A stretch of 64,000 bases of DNA from an uncultured Aequorivita sp. (lineage in GTDB: Bacteria > Bacteroidota > Bacteroidia > Flavobacteriales > Flavobacteriaceae): assembly GCA_937125455.1 (NCBI GenBank), contig CAKZLK010000043.1, forward strand, positions 124,001 to 188,000, in the 5' to 3' direction. The position numbers and the translations under genes are program-made. The notes under the pieces were generated by a model. The model saw only the letters and a list, made by a program, of their open reading frames with translations, had not been told where the DNA came from and made no database searches. Below are positions 44,833 through 53,928 of this stretch, piece by piece; positions within the stretch are counted from its first letter, which is position 1; each line of letters starts with the position of its first letter.

Positions 44833-47433
44833 TTAGTTTATTATCAGTTTGGTAGTTTGCGAACGATCCGCTCCTTCAATCTGCATCAAGTAAATACCGG
44901 AAGTAAGACCAGAGGCATTAACCGTAGCGTTTTGATGAAGCTCAACTGTTTGATTGAAAACTTTTCTACCGTTCATATCAAAAATAGATATTGTAGCTTC
45001 TCCAACATCAAATCGTGATTTAATGTTAAGTTCTCCATTTGATGGATTTGGATAAACTATAAAGTTATTTTCAATACTTCCATTATCAGAAACACCTAAC
45101 TCACATCCTGCAGGAACATCAAAAGCTTCAGTTCCATCAGATTTGCTGTTAGTACTTCCCTGATCTGCACTTTCTCCAAGACCTCTCTTAGCGAAAGCTC
45201 TCCAAATAAGACATCTGTTAGCACCGCCATTTGCAAGTTGATCTGCTTCTAAAATAGCGTCACGTCCATCAACAAATCCAGGACTACAAGGCTGAAGTTT
45301 CATTGCATCCATAACAAGTTGAAGGGCAATGTTATTTCCACCAGTTCCGTTTTTGATATCTGGATCAAAACCATACTCGTCAATCAAATCCCAAGTTAAA
45401 TCCCAAAGCATTGTAGCCCATACTGAGCCTACTCCGTGTGGAGCAACTTGTGACTTAATACTATTGTAAGTAAAATTATTAACAGCGAAATCTGTATGGT
45501 AGTATTTGGTTCTCAAACCTCTTCCTCCAGTTCCTTGCCCAATTGCATAAGTACCAATACCACGATAATCATCTCTAGCATCACCAGGTTTCATAGTTAG
45601 GATCAATCCAAAATAATCACTCCATCCTTCTCCCATTTGCTCTTGATTACCTAAACAACCTGCAGCAGCAGCACCTCCAGTTAAACGGTTGGAAATACCG
45701 TGTCCATATTCGTGTGCAATTACCACATTGTCAAGATCACCATCTCTTTGGAATGTATCATTTCCTGAACCGTCATCACGCAATGTAGCATTAATAGTAT
45801 CGCCATTGAGAAGTGAAGCTATTAATGCCTCTCCGTCTGCTTTGTATATCATAATTGCTGGAATGGTGATAGATGATCCATTTCCTCCCATAGCAACAGG
45901 GTCTGCAGTAACATCATTTACAACAATTACCGCAAGAGCTCCAGCATCTTGTGCTGCAGCAACTTTTACATTATAACTACATTCACCTCTTCTTACTACC
46001 ACAATTTTTCCATTCAAATCGGCAGCATTTGTAATATTGTCGCAACCATCATAAGTATCAGTAGAAGGTCCAGAGTTATCATCTTCTATCACTACAAGAT
46101 CAGCTGTAATGGCTGTTGTAGGTACAGGTGGTGCAAAATTAGAGTCTATTCCATAATACGATCCAGATAAAGGCCCGTTGTTAACAGTTAAAAAAGTGCC
46201 TAAAACATTGCCTGGGGCACTCCAAAGATACATTTGCATTCTTGGATTACTTCCATCTGGAGGTGTTCCAAAGTTAGCGTTGTTTAATCCACTACCGTCC
46301 TGAGCATCTGCAACAACAAAGTCATTCCCAAGTCCAGGATTGCCGTAGTTGTTCTTTTGAAAGTTTCCACTTTCCTCGTCAAACCCATAATAGTACATAA
46401 TGTCATGCATCATATTGTTCATGTAGAACAAATTGGTAATTGCACCATCTAGAAAATTGTTTGGAGACTCAGGAAGGTTGAATGGAAAGTCAAAGGTAAG
46501 TGTTGGACCACCATCTGCAGTTGCACCACTTCCATTGTTTCCATTTTTATCTTCATTTGCTAAAACATTGTTTCCCTTAGTTACAGTAAAGTCTGCACCA
46601 GCCGTACCATCCCAATCATGCCATCCAAATGGAGAAGCAGTTGCATCAGATGGATCAGAAACTATTTGATCAGAACCATCGTTAGGACCTATCAAAGGCA
46701 ATGGAAAAACACGATATGAAGCGCCGTCACCAAGAGTTCTAGGTGCATTTTCAACTTTGTTGTTTGCAAAAAGAACACTGCTTGAATTAGAGTGTGAATG
46801 TAAACTTTCAAAATTACAGCTCACTACCCAATCGTTAGTGTCCAATAATTCACCTGTAAGAGCATCAATGCGAACACTATAATAATGCGAGGCATCCAAA
46901 AGATAAATACTCAAATCCCAAGCTAGTTTTAAAGCTCCAGTATCATCCATTTTTTGATAAACAAGTTGTACTGGAATATTTTCCATTGAAATATTTCCAT
47001 TGGAAAAAACATAGCTGTTACCAGAAATTGTTTCTAACAAATTAAGATTTGAAGGGCTTTGAAGACCTAGCGCGGTAGCTGCTTTTGATATTGCAGTGAC
47101 TGCAGATATAGAAGGTGTAGTGCTATTTATTTTTGCCGCAGCATTTTGGGTAAATGAAATATTTGCACTTACAACTGCTCCGTCTTTTATAACAAATGGA
47201 GAAACAGAATTGAACAATTTAATGCCCTGATAGCGTTGTTCCACATATACGTTTTGAACTTTCATGCTTTTTGAGAAAGTCTGTGAAGCGATTGTAATGT
47301 CCGATATATCCTGCTGTTGAAGCGAATACTGCGATCGGTTTTGTTGAAGGTACGATTTTACCACACTACTGTAATCCTGTGCGAAGGATACGTTTACAGC
47401 AAAAATGATAAGTAAGTAAAGAACTTTTTTCAT
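44833..47433 (-). CDS. Secreted M36 (fungalysin) metallopeptidase with T9SS sorting domain
   Basis: 866 residues. Signal peptide (to about 18, VSFAQ), a thermolysin/fungalysin propeptide (about 20-190), and the M36 catalytic domain. A protease-associated (PA) insert (about 430-535, RRGECSYNVKVAAAQDAGAL) lies within it. The zinc site is VIAHEYGHGISNRLTGG (HExxH at about residue 573) with the third ligand Glu in EGWSDYFG. The C-terminal type A sorting domain (about 795-866) runs from FIVYPNPSNGEL to TTKLIIN. It is a secreted protein-degrading enzyme exported by T9SS. Confidence 0.93.
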   Translation of the reverse strand: MKKVLYLLIIFAVNVSFAQDYSSVVKSYLQQNRSQYSLQQQDISDITIASQTFSKSMKVQNVYVEQRYQGIKLFNSVSPFVIKDGAVVSANISFTQNAAAKINSTTPSISAVTAISKAATALGLQSPSNLNLLETISGNSYVFSNGNISMENIPVQLVYQKMDDTGALKLAWDLSIYLLDASHYYSVRIDALTGELLDTNDWVVSCNFESLHSHSNSSSVLFANNKVENAPRTLGDGASYRVFPLPLIGPNDGSDQIVSDPSDATASPFGWHDWDGTAGADFTVTKGNNVLANEDKNGNNGSGATADGGPTLTFDFPFNLPESPNNFLDGAITNLFYMNNMMHDIMYYYGFDEESGNFQKNNYGNPGLGNDFVVADAQDGSGLNNANFGTPPDGSNPRMQMYLWSAPGNVLGTFLTVNNGPLSGSYYGIDSNFAPPVPTTAITADLVVIEDDNSGPSTDTYDGCDNITNAADLNGKIVVVRRGECSYNVKVAAAQDAGALAVIVVNDVTADPVAMGGNGSSITIPAIMIYKADGEALIASLLNGDTINATLRDDGSGNDTFQRDGDLDNVVIAHEYGHGISNRLTGGAAAAGCLGNQEQMGEGWSDYFGLILTMKPGDARDDYRGIGTYAIGQGTGGRGLRTKYYHTDFAVNNFTYNSIKSQVAPHGVGSVWATMLWDLTWDLIDEYGFDPDIKNGTGGNNIALQLVMDAMKLQPCSPGFVDGRDAILEADQLANGGANRCLIWRAFAKRGLGESADQGSTNSKSDGTEAFDVPAGCELGVSDNGSIENNFIVYPNPSNGELNIKSRFDVGEATISIFDMNGRKVFNQTVELHQNATVNASGLTSGIYLMQIEGADRSQTTKLIIN

Positions 47434-47601
47434 AAGGTTAAAATTAAATTTTTTTTAGGTGATTTAGGTCAATATACTTGATCCAGAAAATATCTATTTT
47501 AAAATCTTTAAAAATAGAATTGATAAAAATATCATAAAATTGACAATATAACCGCCTAAAATTCAATTTTTAACATTTTTAGACGCAACGCTCCCAAAAC
47601 C

Positions 47602-48930
47602 CTATAGATTTCCTTTTATTTTCTGAAAAATTTGAAGTGCATTCCCATCGGTCAACCTAGATACATAACTGCAACAATCCATTAAGTATTCATAAACCGA
47701 TTGGTTTTGGGAAAGGTCACCTTCAAACATTTGCAATATCAGCTTGTCATAATGGCGAGCTTTACCGTTTTGATGATTTTCATAAGCTGTGGTAGAGGCA
47801 TCAAGTAAAGTTGATAATATATTGTACCCGGCAATTTCCTTCTCCATCACTTCAGTACTTTGATAAATTTTTTCAATGCTTATCTTTATAATATCAGCAA
47901 TTTGGGCTTTGTATTGACTTCTATCCAACAACGCTTCTGAAAAAGCTCCTTTCAATATTTCTTCCTCGTTATCTATAAAAATAATTGCAGCTTCAGTAAT
48001 CAAGGTACTTATAGCGAGCGAGCGTAAATAAGCCAATCGATCTTGGGATGTTTTCAAACCAGAATAAACTTCTTTCTTCAAGTTATTTCGAACCAAATTG
48101 ATCAAATACTCCAAAGCAATATCTTCTTCAATCAACCCGAGGTTTATACCATCTTCAAAGTCAATAATGGTATAGCAAATATCATCTGCTGCTTCCACAA
48201 GAAACGTGAGTGGATGACGCGCGAAGCCGTTATTGTTTCGGTTTAATAGATCGAGTTCAGAAACCACTTTATTAAAAAAATCAGTTTCACTTTGAAAAAC
48301 ACCAAATTTTTTATCGGCAACATGTGCTGTAGGTTTCTTCGGAAGTGATTGTTTTGGGTATTTCATAAATGCGCCCAATGTTGCATACGTCAACCTTAAT
48401 CCGCCTTCAACGCCATTTTTGGATTCTGTCAAAATTTTGAAGCCGTTGGCGTTTCCCTCAAAATCTACCAAATCCTGATATTCCTTTTCAGTGAGTTGCT
48501 CTTTAAAACGCTTCCCATTTCCGTTTAAAAAATAATCGCCAATTGCTTTTTCGCCACTGTGCCCAAACGGCGGATTGCCAATATCGTGGGCTAAAGCAGC
48601 AGCAGCCACAATCGCACCAAAATCGTTGAATTGATACCCATGTACACTCTGTAATTGCGGATGTTTTTTCAATATTTCCTTTCCTACAATTCTTCCCAAC
48701 GAGCGACCCACTACCGAAACTTCCAAGCTATGCGTCAGCCGGGTATGAACAAATGAAGTCTTTGACAAGGGTATTACCTGTGTTTTGTCCTGTAAGCTCC
48801 TGAAAGCCGACGAAAAAATAACACGGTCATAATCTACCTCAAAACCCAAGCGAGTTTCGTTTTCTTCTATCCTAAGTCTTTTGTTTTTATCTCCGTGCTT
48901 TCTTAACGAGAGCAACTGTTCCCATTGCAT
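47602..48930 (-). CDS. dgt: Deoxyguanosine triphosphate triphosphohydrolase
   Basis: 442 residues from the ATG at 48930 (MQWEQLLSLRKHGDKNKRLR), chosen because this matches the family N terminus; an adjacent ATG at 48933 and an unlikely extension to 48981 also exist. HD-domain dNTPase: HTRLTHSLEVS (first His) and AALAHDIGNPPFGHSGEKA (HD pair) bind the metal, and FLVEAADDICYTIIDFEDG supplies the later Asp. Hydrolyses dGTP to deoxyguanosine and tripolyphosphate. Monocistronic, divergent from the TonB receptor gene. Confidence 0.92.
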   Translation of the reverse strand: MQWEQLLSLRKHGDKNKRLRIEENETRLGFEVDYDRVIFSSAFRSLQDKTQVIPLSKTSFVHTRLTHSLEVSVVGRSLGRIVGKEILKKHPQLQSVHGYQFNDFGAIVAAAALAHDIGNPPFGHSGEKAIGDYFLNGNGKRFKEQLTEKEYQDLVDFEGNANGFKILTESKNGVEGGLRLTYATLGAFMKYPKQSLPKKPTAHVADKKFGVFQSETDFFNKVVSELDLLNRNNNGFARHPLTFLVEAADDICYTIIDFEDGINLGLIEEDIALEYLINLVRNNLKKEVYSGLKTSQDRLAYLRSLAISTLITEAAIIFIDNEEEILKGAFSEALLDRSQYKAQIADIIKISIEKIYQSTEVMEKEIAGYNILSTLLDASTTAYENHQNGKARHYDKLILQMFEGDLSQNQSVYEYLMDCCSYVSRLTDGNALQIFQKIKGNL

Positions 48931-49003
48931 CATAATCTTGAAAATTTTGAAGCAAGATACCATTTTCAAAAAATAAAGCAATGATATTTTTTGGGTTGTT
49001 CCT

Positions 49004-49080
49004 TAACCTTTACCTAACACTATGATGAAGAATTGGTAATGACTAATTAACACCGACTTTACATTGTGCGAGTTCCTTTG
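49004..49080 (+). promoter_or_regulatory. Pho-box-like 11-bp repeat array and promoter of the TonB receptor gene
   Basis: Heptamers TAACCTT (49004), TAACACT (49015), TAATGAC (49037), TAACACC (49048) and TTACATT (49059) all start in an 11-bp register; the slot at 49026 is degenerate. They begin 73, 62, 40, 29 and 18 bp before the TTTG (49077-49080) of a weak -7 element TTCCTTTG. The 7+4 arrangement is that of PhoB/PhoP boxes; the binding protein is inferred, not shown. Confidence 0.6.
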
Positions 49081-49103
49081 CACAAATAAATCAAACGACA
49101 AAA

Positions 49104-51929
49104 ATGAAAACAATTATTAAAGTTTTATTCTTCTTTTTAACCTCCATTTCAATAGCGCAAACAGGCTCTATTGTTGGAAAACTAACCGATAAGGACTACA
49201 ATAACGAACCTTTACCTTTTGCAAATATTTTCCTGAAAGGAACTACGCAAGGGGTAACTTCAGACATTGATGGATTGTATTCTTTAGAAAACATTTCTCC
49301 TGGAACCTATACCGTGGTTTACAGTTTTGTTGGTTATGAAACCGTTGAAATTCCTGATGTTAAAGTAATTGCAGATAAAGTAACAAATATTGACGTACCA
49401 ATGGGTGCAAGTGCTGCCGCTTTAGATGAAGTGGTAATTAAAACCACAACCCGCAGAGAAAGTGCTGTTGCATTATTGCTAGAACAGAAAAAAGCTGTTG
49501 GCATTACACAGTCTATTGGCGCAGAAGATCTTTCAAGAAAAGGTGTTGGCGACGCCGAAGGCGCTGTAACCAAAGTAACTGGAATAAAAAAACAAGCTGG
49601 AATAAAAAACGTATTTGTTAGAGGTTTGGGCGATCGTTACAATTCTACCACTTTAAACGAACTTCCGCTTCCTTCAGAAGATCCTGAATACAAAAACATT
49701 TCTTTAGATTTTTTCTCTAGTGATGTTATTGAAAGTGTAGGGATAAACAAAACGTTTTCTGTGCCGCTATATGGAGATGTTGCCGGAGCTAACATTAATA
49801 TTGTTAGCAAAGAGCTTACCGGCCCTGGAAATTTACAATTTTCAATTTCGCCAGAAGTGAATTCACGGGCTATCGGAAAAAATTTCTTGATAATGGACAA
49901 CGCCAAGTACATTGGCAACATTTACAATACTCATGTTCCTATTACAGATTTGAACATACACGCTTTTGACAATGAATTTAAACCAAATACACAAAACGCA
50001 CAGCTTAACTCCAGCTACTCTCTTTCTGGTGGAAAGCGTTTCGATATTGGGAAAAATAGGTTGAGTCTTTTTTTTGTAGGAAATTTTGACAATAAATACG
50101 AGTACCGAAAAGGAGCTTCAGATAGAATAAATGCTGCTGGAGGATTTAACCAACAGTTTCAAAGGACTGAATTCAATTACAACGTTTCAAAACTGGCGAT
50201 GGCAAATATAAAATTCCGTTTTCAGGAAGGCGATTATATTGCCGCTAACAGTATGTTCATCAAAAACAATAGCCAAAGCGTTGCTGATTATTATGGGCTA
50301 AAAGCAGGTCTTACTGAAAATGACGAACCTGGAAATCCAGTTCGTGCTTTAATTAGAAGACAGCAGGAAAACGAAAACAATCTTTTTGTAAACCAGCTTT
50401 TAACTTCACTTACGCTAACTGAAAAATTGAGCTTGGAAGCTGGAGCTTCATACAATACTATCCGTGGTTACGAACCAGACCGAAGAACCAATACCTATGT
50501 TATTGATGTTAATGCTGATGTTGCAAGAGCTGCTTCAGGTAGTGCACTAAACAACCGTTTTTACTCCAACCTTGAAGAAAACGATTTGGCTGGAAAGCTT
50601 TATTTGGATTATGCCTTAAACGGAAAAAACGAAGACAGTAAAAACAGCAAGATCCGTTTGGGCTATAATTACAGAGATACGGACAGAACTTTCAGTTACA
50701 CCCAAATAAACTACATTTTTGACAGTCCAGCTGTTGTTGACATTGACAATCCAGATACTTCTCTATTTAACCAACAGTCTTTAAATGAAGGAATCTTCAG
50801 ACTTACCACAAACCGTGGGGACGGTCGTGATGGAAAAGATCCTTTCATTCCATTCACTTATGACGGGACCAGAACAATCCATTCAGGTTTGGGAGAAATA
50901 AGTTATGATTTTTCTAAAAGCTTTTCAGCAAACGTAGGTGTTCGTTACGAGAAAGTGAAACAGGAAGTTAATTTTGATACTAACCTAGCATCAACTAACG
51001 ACCCAAATACGGATCCTTCACTGATTGATGAAAATTTCATTCTTCCAAGTTTTAATTTGAAGTACAACTTCAATGATAACAGTATTGTACGCTTGGCCGG
51101 AAGTAAGACCTACACTCTTCCACAATTTAAGGAAGTAGCTCCGTTTCTTTATGAAGATGTAAGCTTCAACAGTTTTGGAAATCCAAATTTATTAACAGCA
51201 GAGAATTACAATTTAGACTTAAAGTACGAATATTACTTCAGCGCAGGTGAAATTGTTGCAGTTACAGGTTTCTATAAGAACATCAAAAACGCCATTAACC
51301 GTATTGAGGTAAATTCTGCAGCAGGGGAGCTTTCTTATGTAAATACTGGTGATGCAAATATTGCTGGAGTTGAACTGGAATTGAGAAAGAATATTCTGAA
51401 AATTTCAAATGACTCAAATACTGAAAAAACCTTGACTTTCGGATTGAACGCCTCCTATTTATATTCAAATCAAAAATTGGAAGACGTTCCAACGGATAAT
51501 CTTACTGTTCGTTTCACCAACAAAGAAGACGAGCTAGAAGGTTCTTCACCATTCATTTTAGGTTCAGATTTAACACTGAATTTGAAAAAGAAAAATAGCG
51601 GGATTACAAGCTCCGTGGTTTTCAACTACAACAGCAAGAGTATATACTCCCTAGGAACTGGTGGAGACGATGCAAATCCAGGTTCAGGAAAGAACAATAT
51701 TATGTTATCTGCCATTCCAACTTTAGATTTCATCAACAAAATTGCCATCAATGAAAACCTTGGAATCAAACTTAACATTAAAAACATATTAGATCCTGAG
51801 TATAAATTGACTCAAGATGTAAATAATATTGGAGTGCCAAATGCTTCACTTCCCGATGGACAGGAAGTTCCCGTAGAAACCTATAAAAGAGGTGTGGTAT
51901 TTAGTGCAGGTGTTTCCTATTCATTCTAA
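49104..51929 (+). CDS. TonB-dependent receptor with carboxypeptidase-like domain
   Basis: 941 residues: signal peptide (to about 18, ISIAQ), a CarboxypepD_reg-like domain (about 22-105, GSIVGKLTDKDYNNEPLPFA), a plug (about 135-240, GVGDAEGAVTKVTGIKKQAG and NVFVRGLGDRYNSTTLNELP) and a 22-strand-type barrel ending VVFSAGVSYSF. No SusD partner. The next gene encodes a beta-helix lipoprotein behind a promoter of the same architecture, and both precede phosphate porin and transporter genes. I infer uptake of a phosphorus-containing compound; the substrate is not shown by the sequence. Confidence 0.9.
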   Translation: MKTIIKVLFFFLTSISIAQTGSIVGKLTDKDYNNEPLPFANIFLKGTTQGVTSDIDGLYSLENISPGTYTVVYSFVGYETVEIPDVKVIADKVTNIDVPMGASAAALDEVVIKTTTRRESAVALLLEQKKAVGITQSIGAEDLSRKGVGDAEGAVTKVTGIKKQAGIKNVFVRGLGDRYNSTTLNELPLPSEDPEYKNISLDFFSSDVIESVGINKTFSVPLYGDVAGANINIVSKELTGPGNLQFSISPEVNSRAIGKNFLIMDNAKYIGNIYNTHVPITDLNIHAFDNEFKPNTQNAQLNSSYSLSGGKRFDIGKNRLSLFFVGNFDNKYEYRKGASDRINAAGGFNQQFQRTEFNYNVSKLAMANIKFRFQEGDYIAANSMFIKNNSQSVADYYGLKAGLTENDEPGNPVRALIRRQQENENNLFVNQLLTSLTLTEKLSLEAGASYNTIRGYEPDRRTNTYVIDVNADVARAASGSALNNRFYSNLEENDLAGKLYLDYALNGKNEDSKNSKIRLGYNYRDTDRTFSYTQINYIFDSPAVVDIDNPDTSLFNQQSLNEGIFRLTTNRGDGRDGKDPFIPFTYDGTRTIHSGLGEISYDFSKSFSANVGVRYEKVKQEVNFDTNLASTNDPNTDPSLIDENFILPSFNLKYNFNDNSIVRLAGSKTYTLPQFKEVAPFLYEDVSFNSFGNPNLLTAENYNLDLKYEYYFSAGEIVAVTGFYKNIKNAINRIEVNSAAGELSYVNTGDANIAGVELELRKNILKISNDSNTEKTLTFGLNASYLYSNQKLEDVPTDNLTVRFTNKEDELEGSSPFILGSDLTLNLKKKNSGITSSVVFNYNSKSIYSLGTGGDDANPGSGKNNIMLSAIPTLDFINKIAINENLGIKLNIKNILDPEYKLTQDVNNIGVPNASLPDGQEVPVETYKRGVVFSAGVSYSF

Positions 51930-51939
51930 AAAATACAAT

Positions 51940-51994
51940 TAACAGAACGATAATATTCACCTAAAAGTAACGCAACAGGGCATTTGTTTCTTTG
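51940..51994 (+). promoter_or_regulatory. Pho-box-like repeat array and promoter of the lipoprotein gene
   Basis: Heptamers TAACAGA (51940), TAATATT (51951), TAAAAGT (51962) and CAACAGG (51973) are spaced exactly 11 bp and lie 51, 40, 29 and 18 bp before the TTTG (51991-51994) of TTTCTTTG. Same register as the neighbouring promoters; individual copies are more degenerate here. Confidence 0.5.
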
Positions 51995-52023
51995 CATCAA
52001 ACTTTAAAACAAAAACAAACACA

Positions 52024-53292
52024 ATGAAAAAAATCCTTTTATCAAGCTTTGTAATCGCAACATTAGCCCTTACTGGCTGTAGTAAAGATGATAGCCCCAC
52101 ACCTGTGGCAGCTACTTGTAATGATGGAGTTCAAAACGGCGACGAAACTGGCATCGATTGTGGTGGTTCCGCATGTGAGCCTTGTGCAGTGCAAGCTGAA
52201 AAAGACGGTATAATCGCTTCTCAAGATGATCCAGATTTAGATCCAACAGATCTTAAAGGTGATGTTACAGCTGATGTATGCCTTACCAATGACACCGTCT
52301 GGATCCTTAGTGGCCCATTAAGCGTTAAAAATGGTGCAACTTTATGCGTTGACCCAGGAACAACTATTAAAGCTATCGCTGGAGGGACCAATGTCTATAT
52401 AGCAATAGAACAAGGCGCAAAAATTAATGCCGCTGGAACAGCAACATCTCCAATTAGATTTACTTCAAACGCAGCAAATCCAAGATCTGGAGATTGGGGC
52501 GGTATTCTATTGATAGGAAAAGCTCCTATTAGTGGCGGTGGAACAGCAACTACAGAAGTTGTTGATTTAACGTATGGTGGAACTTCTCCTAATGACAACT
52601 CGGGAGTTATGAAATATGTTGAAGCTTCATACACTGGCGCTCGTATCAATGGAGACAAGGAATTTAACGGAATCACCTTTTATGCAGTTGGAGATGCAAC
52701 AGTAGTTGAAAACGTAGCCGTATTTTATGGCGATGATGACGCCTACGAATTCTTTGGCGGAACCGTAAATGTGAAAAACTTAATGTCCGTAAATATTAAG
52801 GATGATATGTTTGACTGGACGCAGGGATGGACTGGTACCGCAACAAACCTTTATGGTTTAAGAGAAGCTAACTATACTTCTATTACAGAAGATCCTCGTG
52901 GATTGGAAGGTGATGGAAACCTTGACGGAAATTCTCCTGGTGATTCAGGTCAGTCAAATCCAACAATTAATGGATTGGTATTGATAAATGCTGGGGTTAT
53001 TGAAATGTCAGATATGATAAAAGTACGAAGAGGTAGTGGACTTACACTAACTAATGCATACGTAGGATTTGCAAATGCAAGCGCAAAAGCTGGAGATTTT
53101 ATAGACCTAACAGATTCTAAAGGGGATGCAAAAGGTTCTGCAGTTAATCTTTCTGTAATGGGAGATTCTTCAACTGGTCTTGATATAACAGATATCAAGA
53201 CAACTACTGGAGCAACTATAAATGTAACAGATGGAACCGTTCCAACAGTGAGCAGAGATTTGTTCAACTGGACTGGCTACGTTTTTGAATAG
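52024..53292 (+). CDS. Secreted beta-helix lipoprotein partner of the TonB receptor
   Basis: 422 residues. Lipobox LTGC at about residue 19. A Cys-rich segment NDGVQNGDETGIDCGGSACE with CPC-like spacing (about 36-60) resembles short metal-binding or EGF-like repeats in Bacteroidota surface proteins. The rest is a right-handed parallel beta-helix pattern (GATLCVDPGTTIKAI, GDWGGILLIGKAPISG, GTVNVKNLMSVNIKDDM). Related proteins commonly pair with TonB receptors of this type. It could be a surface ligand-binding or hydrolytic partner; no catalytic residues were identified. Confidence 0.7.
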   Translation: MKKILLSSFVIATLALTGCSKDDSPTPVAATCNDGVQNGDETGIDCGGSACEPCAVQAEKDGIIASQDDPDLDPTDLKGDVTADVCLTNDTVWILSGPLSVKNGATLCVDPGTTIKAIAGGTNVYIAIEQGAKINAAGTATSPIRFTSNAANPRSGDWGGILLIGKAPISGGGTATTEVVDLTYGGTSPNDNSGVMKYVEASYTGARINGDKEFNGITFYAVGDATVVENVAVFYGDDDAYEFFGGTVNVKNLMSVNIKDDMFDWTQGWTGTATNLYGLREANYTSITEDPRGLEGDGNLDGNSPGDSGQSNPTINGLVLINAGVIEMSDMIKVRRGSGLTLTNAYVGFANASAKAGDFIDLTDSKGDAKGSAVNLSVMGDSSTGLDITDIKTTTGATINVTDGTVPTVSRDLFNWTGYVFE

Positions 53293-53313
53293 ATAAGTGA
53301 ATTAGCAAAAAAT

Positions 53314-53348
53314 AAAAACCCCGGTTTCTTTCGAAATCGGGGTTTTTT
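53314..53348. terminator. Bidirectional terminator between the lipoprotein and MORN-type genes
   Basis: Stem AACCCCGGTTTC / GAAATCGGGGTT (12 bp, one G-T pair), 4-nt loop, flanked by A and T tracts between converging genes. Confidence 0.85.
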
Positions 53349-53364
53349 TATAAAATCTTTATTT

Positions 53365-53724
53365 TTAATTCACTACCACTTGGGTGTCTGAAGATTTCCA
53401 AGTAACTACTTTGGATAAACGAGCATCCATATAGCTTACTTCTTTAATATCGTTATTTGTAAAGAAATACCAAGTTCCTACTTTTTCACCATTATTGTAT
53501 TCTGCTACCGCAGTTTTGTTTCCATTTATGTCATAGCTTACCCATTCACCAGTAAGTTTGTTTTCTTTAGTATAATATCCAGTTTGTGCAACTATTCCAT
53601 TATCGTGATAGATTGTGGCCTCTATTACATCACCGTCTAAAAAATAAGTGTTTGTTTTATTTTCTTGAGCCAAAGTCACAGAAGTTATCAAAACGATTGC
53701 TAAAAGTGAGATTATATTTTTCAT
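53365..53724 (-). CDS. Exported MORN-like (YwqK-type) repeat protein
   Basis: 119 residues with a signal peptide (to about 19, VTLAQ). Three or four repeats of the MORN/YwqK pattern: IYHDNGIVAQTGYYTKENKL, TGEWVSYDINGNKTAVAEY, NNGEKVGTWYFFTNNDIKEV. Such repeats are often annotated as YwqK antitoxins, but export makes an antitoxin role unlikely here; a surface or periplasmic scaffold role is more plausible. It has a perfect -7 element and its upstream region contains an 11-bp repeat array. Confidence 0.72.
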   Translation of the reverse strand: MKNIISLLAIVLITSVTLAQENKTNTYFLDGDVIEATIYHDNGIVAQTGYYTKENKLTGEWVSYDINGNKTAVAEYNNGEKVGTWYFFTNNDIKEVSYMDARLSKVVTWKSSDTQVVVN

Positions 53725-53753
53725 AATATAGTATTTTAAGATTTTGGAATATT

Positions 53754-53808
53754 CAAAGTTACAAAATTAACCATTATGAAACTATTACATAACGTTATGA
53801 TAACATTA
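53754..53808 (-). promoter_or_regulatory. Promoter of the MORN-type gene overlapping an opposed 11-bp repeat array
   Basis: Minus-strand -7 element TAACTTTG at 53754-53761 is an exact TAnnTTTG. Directly upstream, read on the plus strand, are TAACCAT (53768), AAACTAT (53779), TAACGTT (53790) and TAACATT (53801), four copies in perfect 11-bp phase but pointing away from the MORN gene. A 12-bp palindrome CATAACGTTATG is at 53788-53799. The array may therefore act on this promoter from the opposite orientation. Confidence 0.45.
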
Positions 53809-53869
53809 ACCTTGTATTTATCTGATTGCAAGATGTTTAAATTTATATAAAATGATAAACAACGTAAGT

Positions 53870-53924
53870 TAATGATTTGATAAAGGTAAATTTACACTAA
53901 TTAAACATCTAGGTATTTTCTTTG
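53870..53924 (+). promoter_or_regulatory. Pho-box-like repeats and promoter of the candidate small RNA
   Basis: TAATGAT (53870), TAAAGGT (53881), TTACACT (53892) and AAACATC (53903) lie 51, 40, 29 and 18 bp before the TTTG (53921-53924) of TTTCTTTG, the same -7 octamer used at 51987-51994. No protein-coding gene follows before the terminator at 53987-54019. Confidence 0.45.
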
Positions 53925-53928
53925 TAAC

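Noticed and set aside
45689-45976. Plus-strand ORF inside the M36 peptidase
   Set aside because: Antisense shadow of a conserved catalytic gene.
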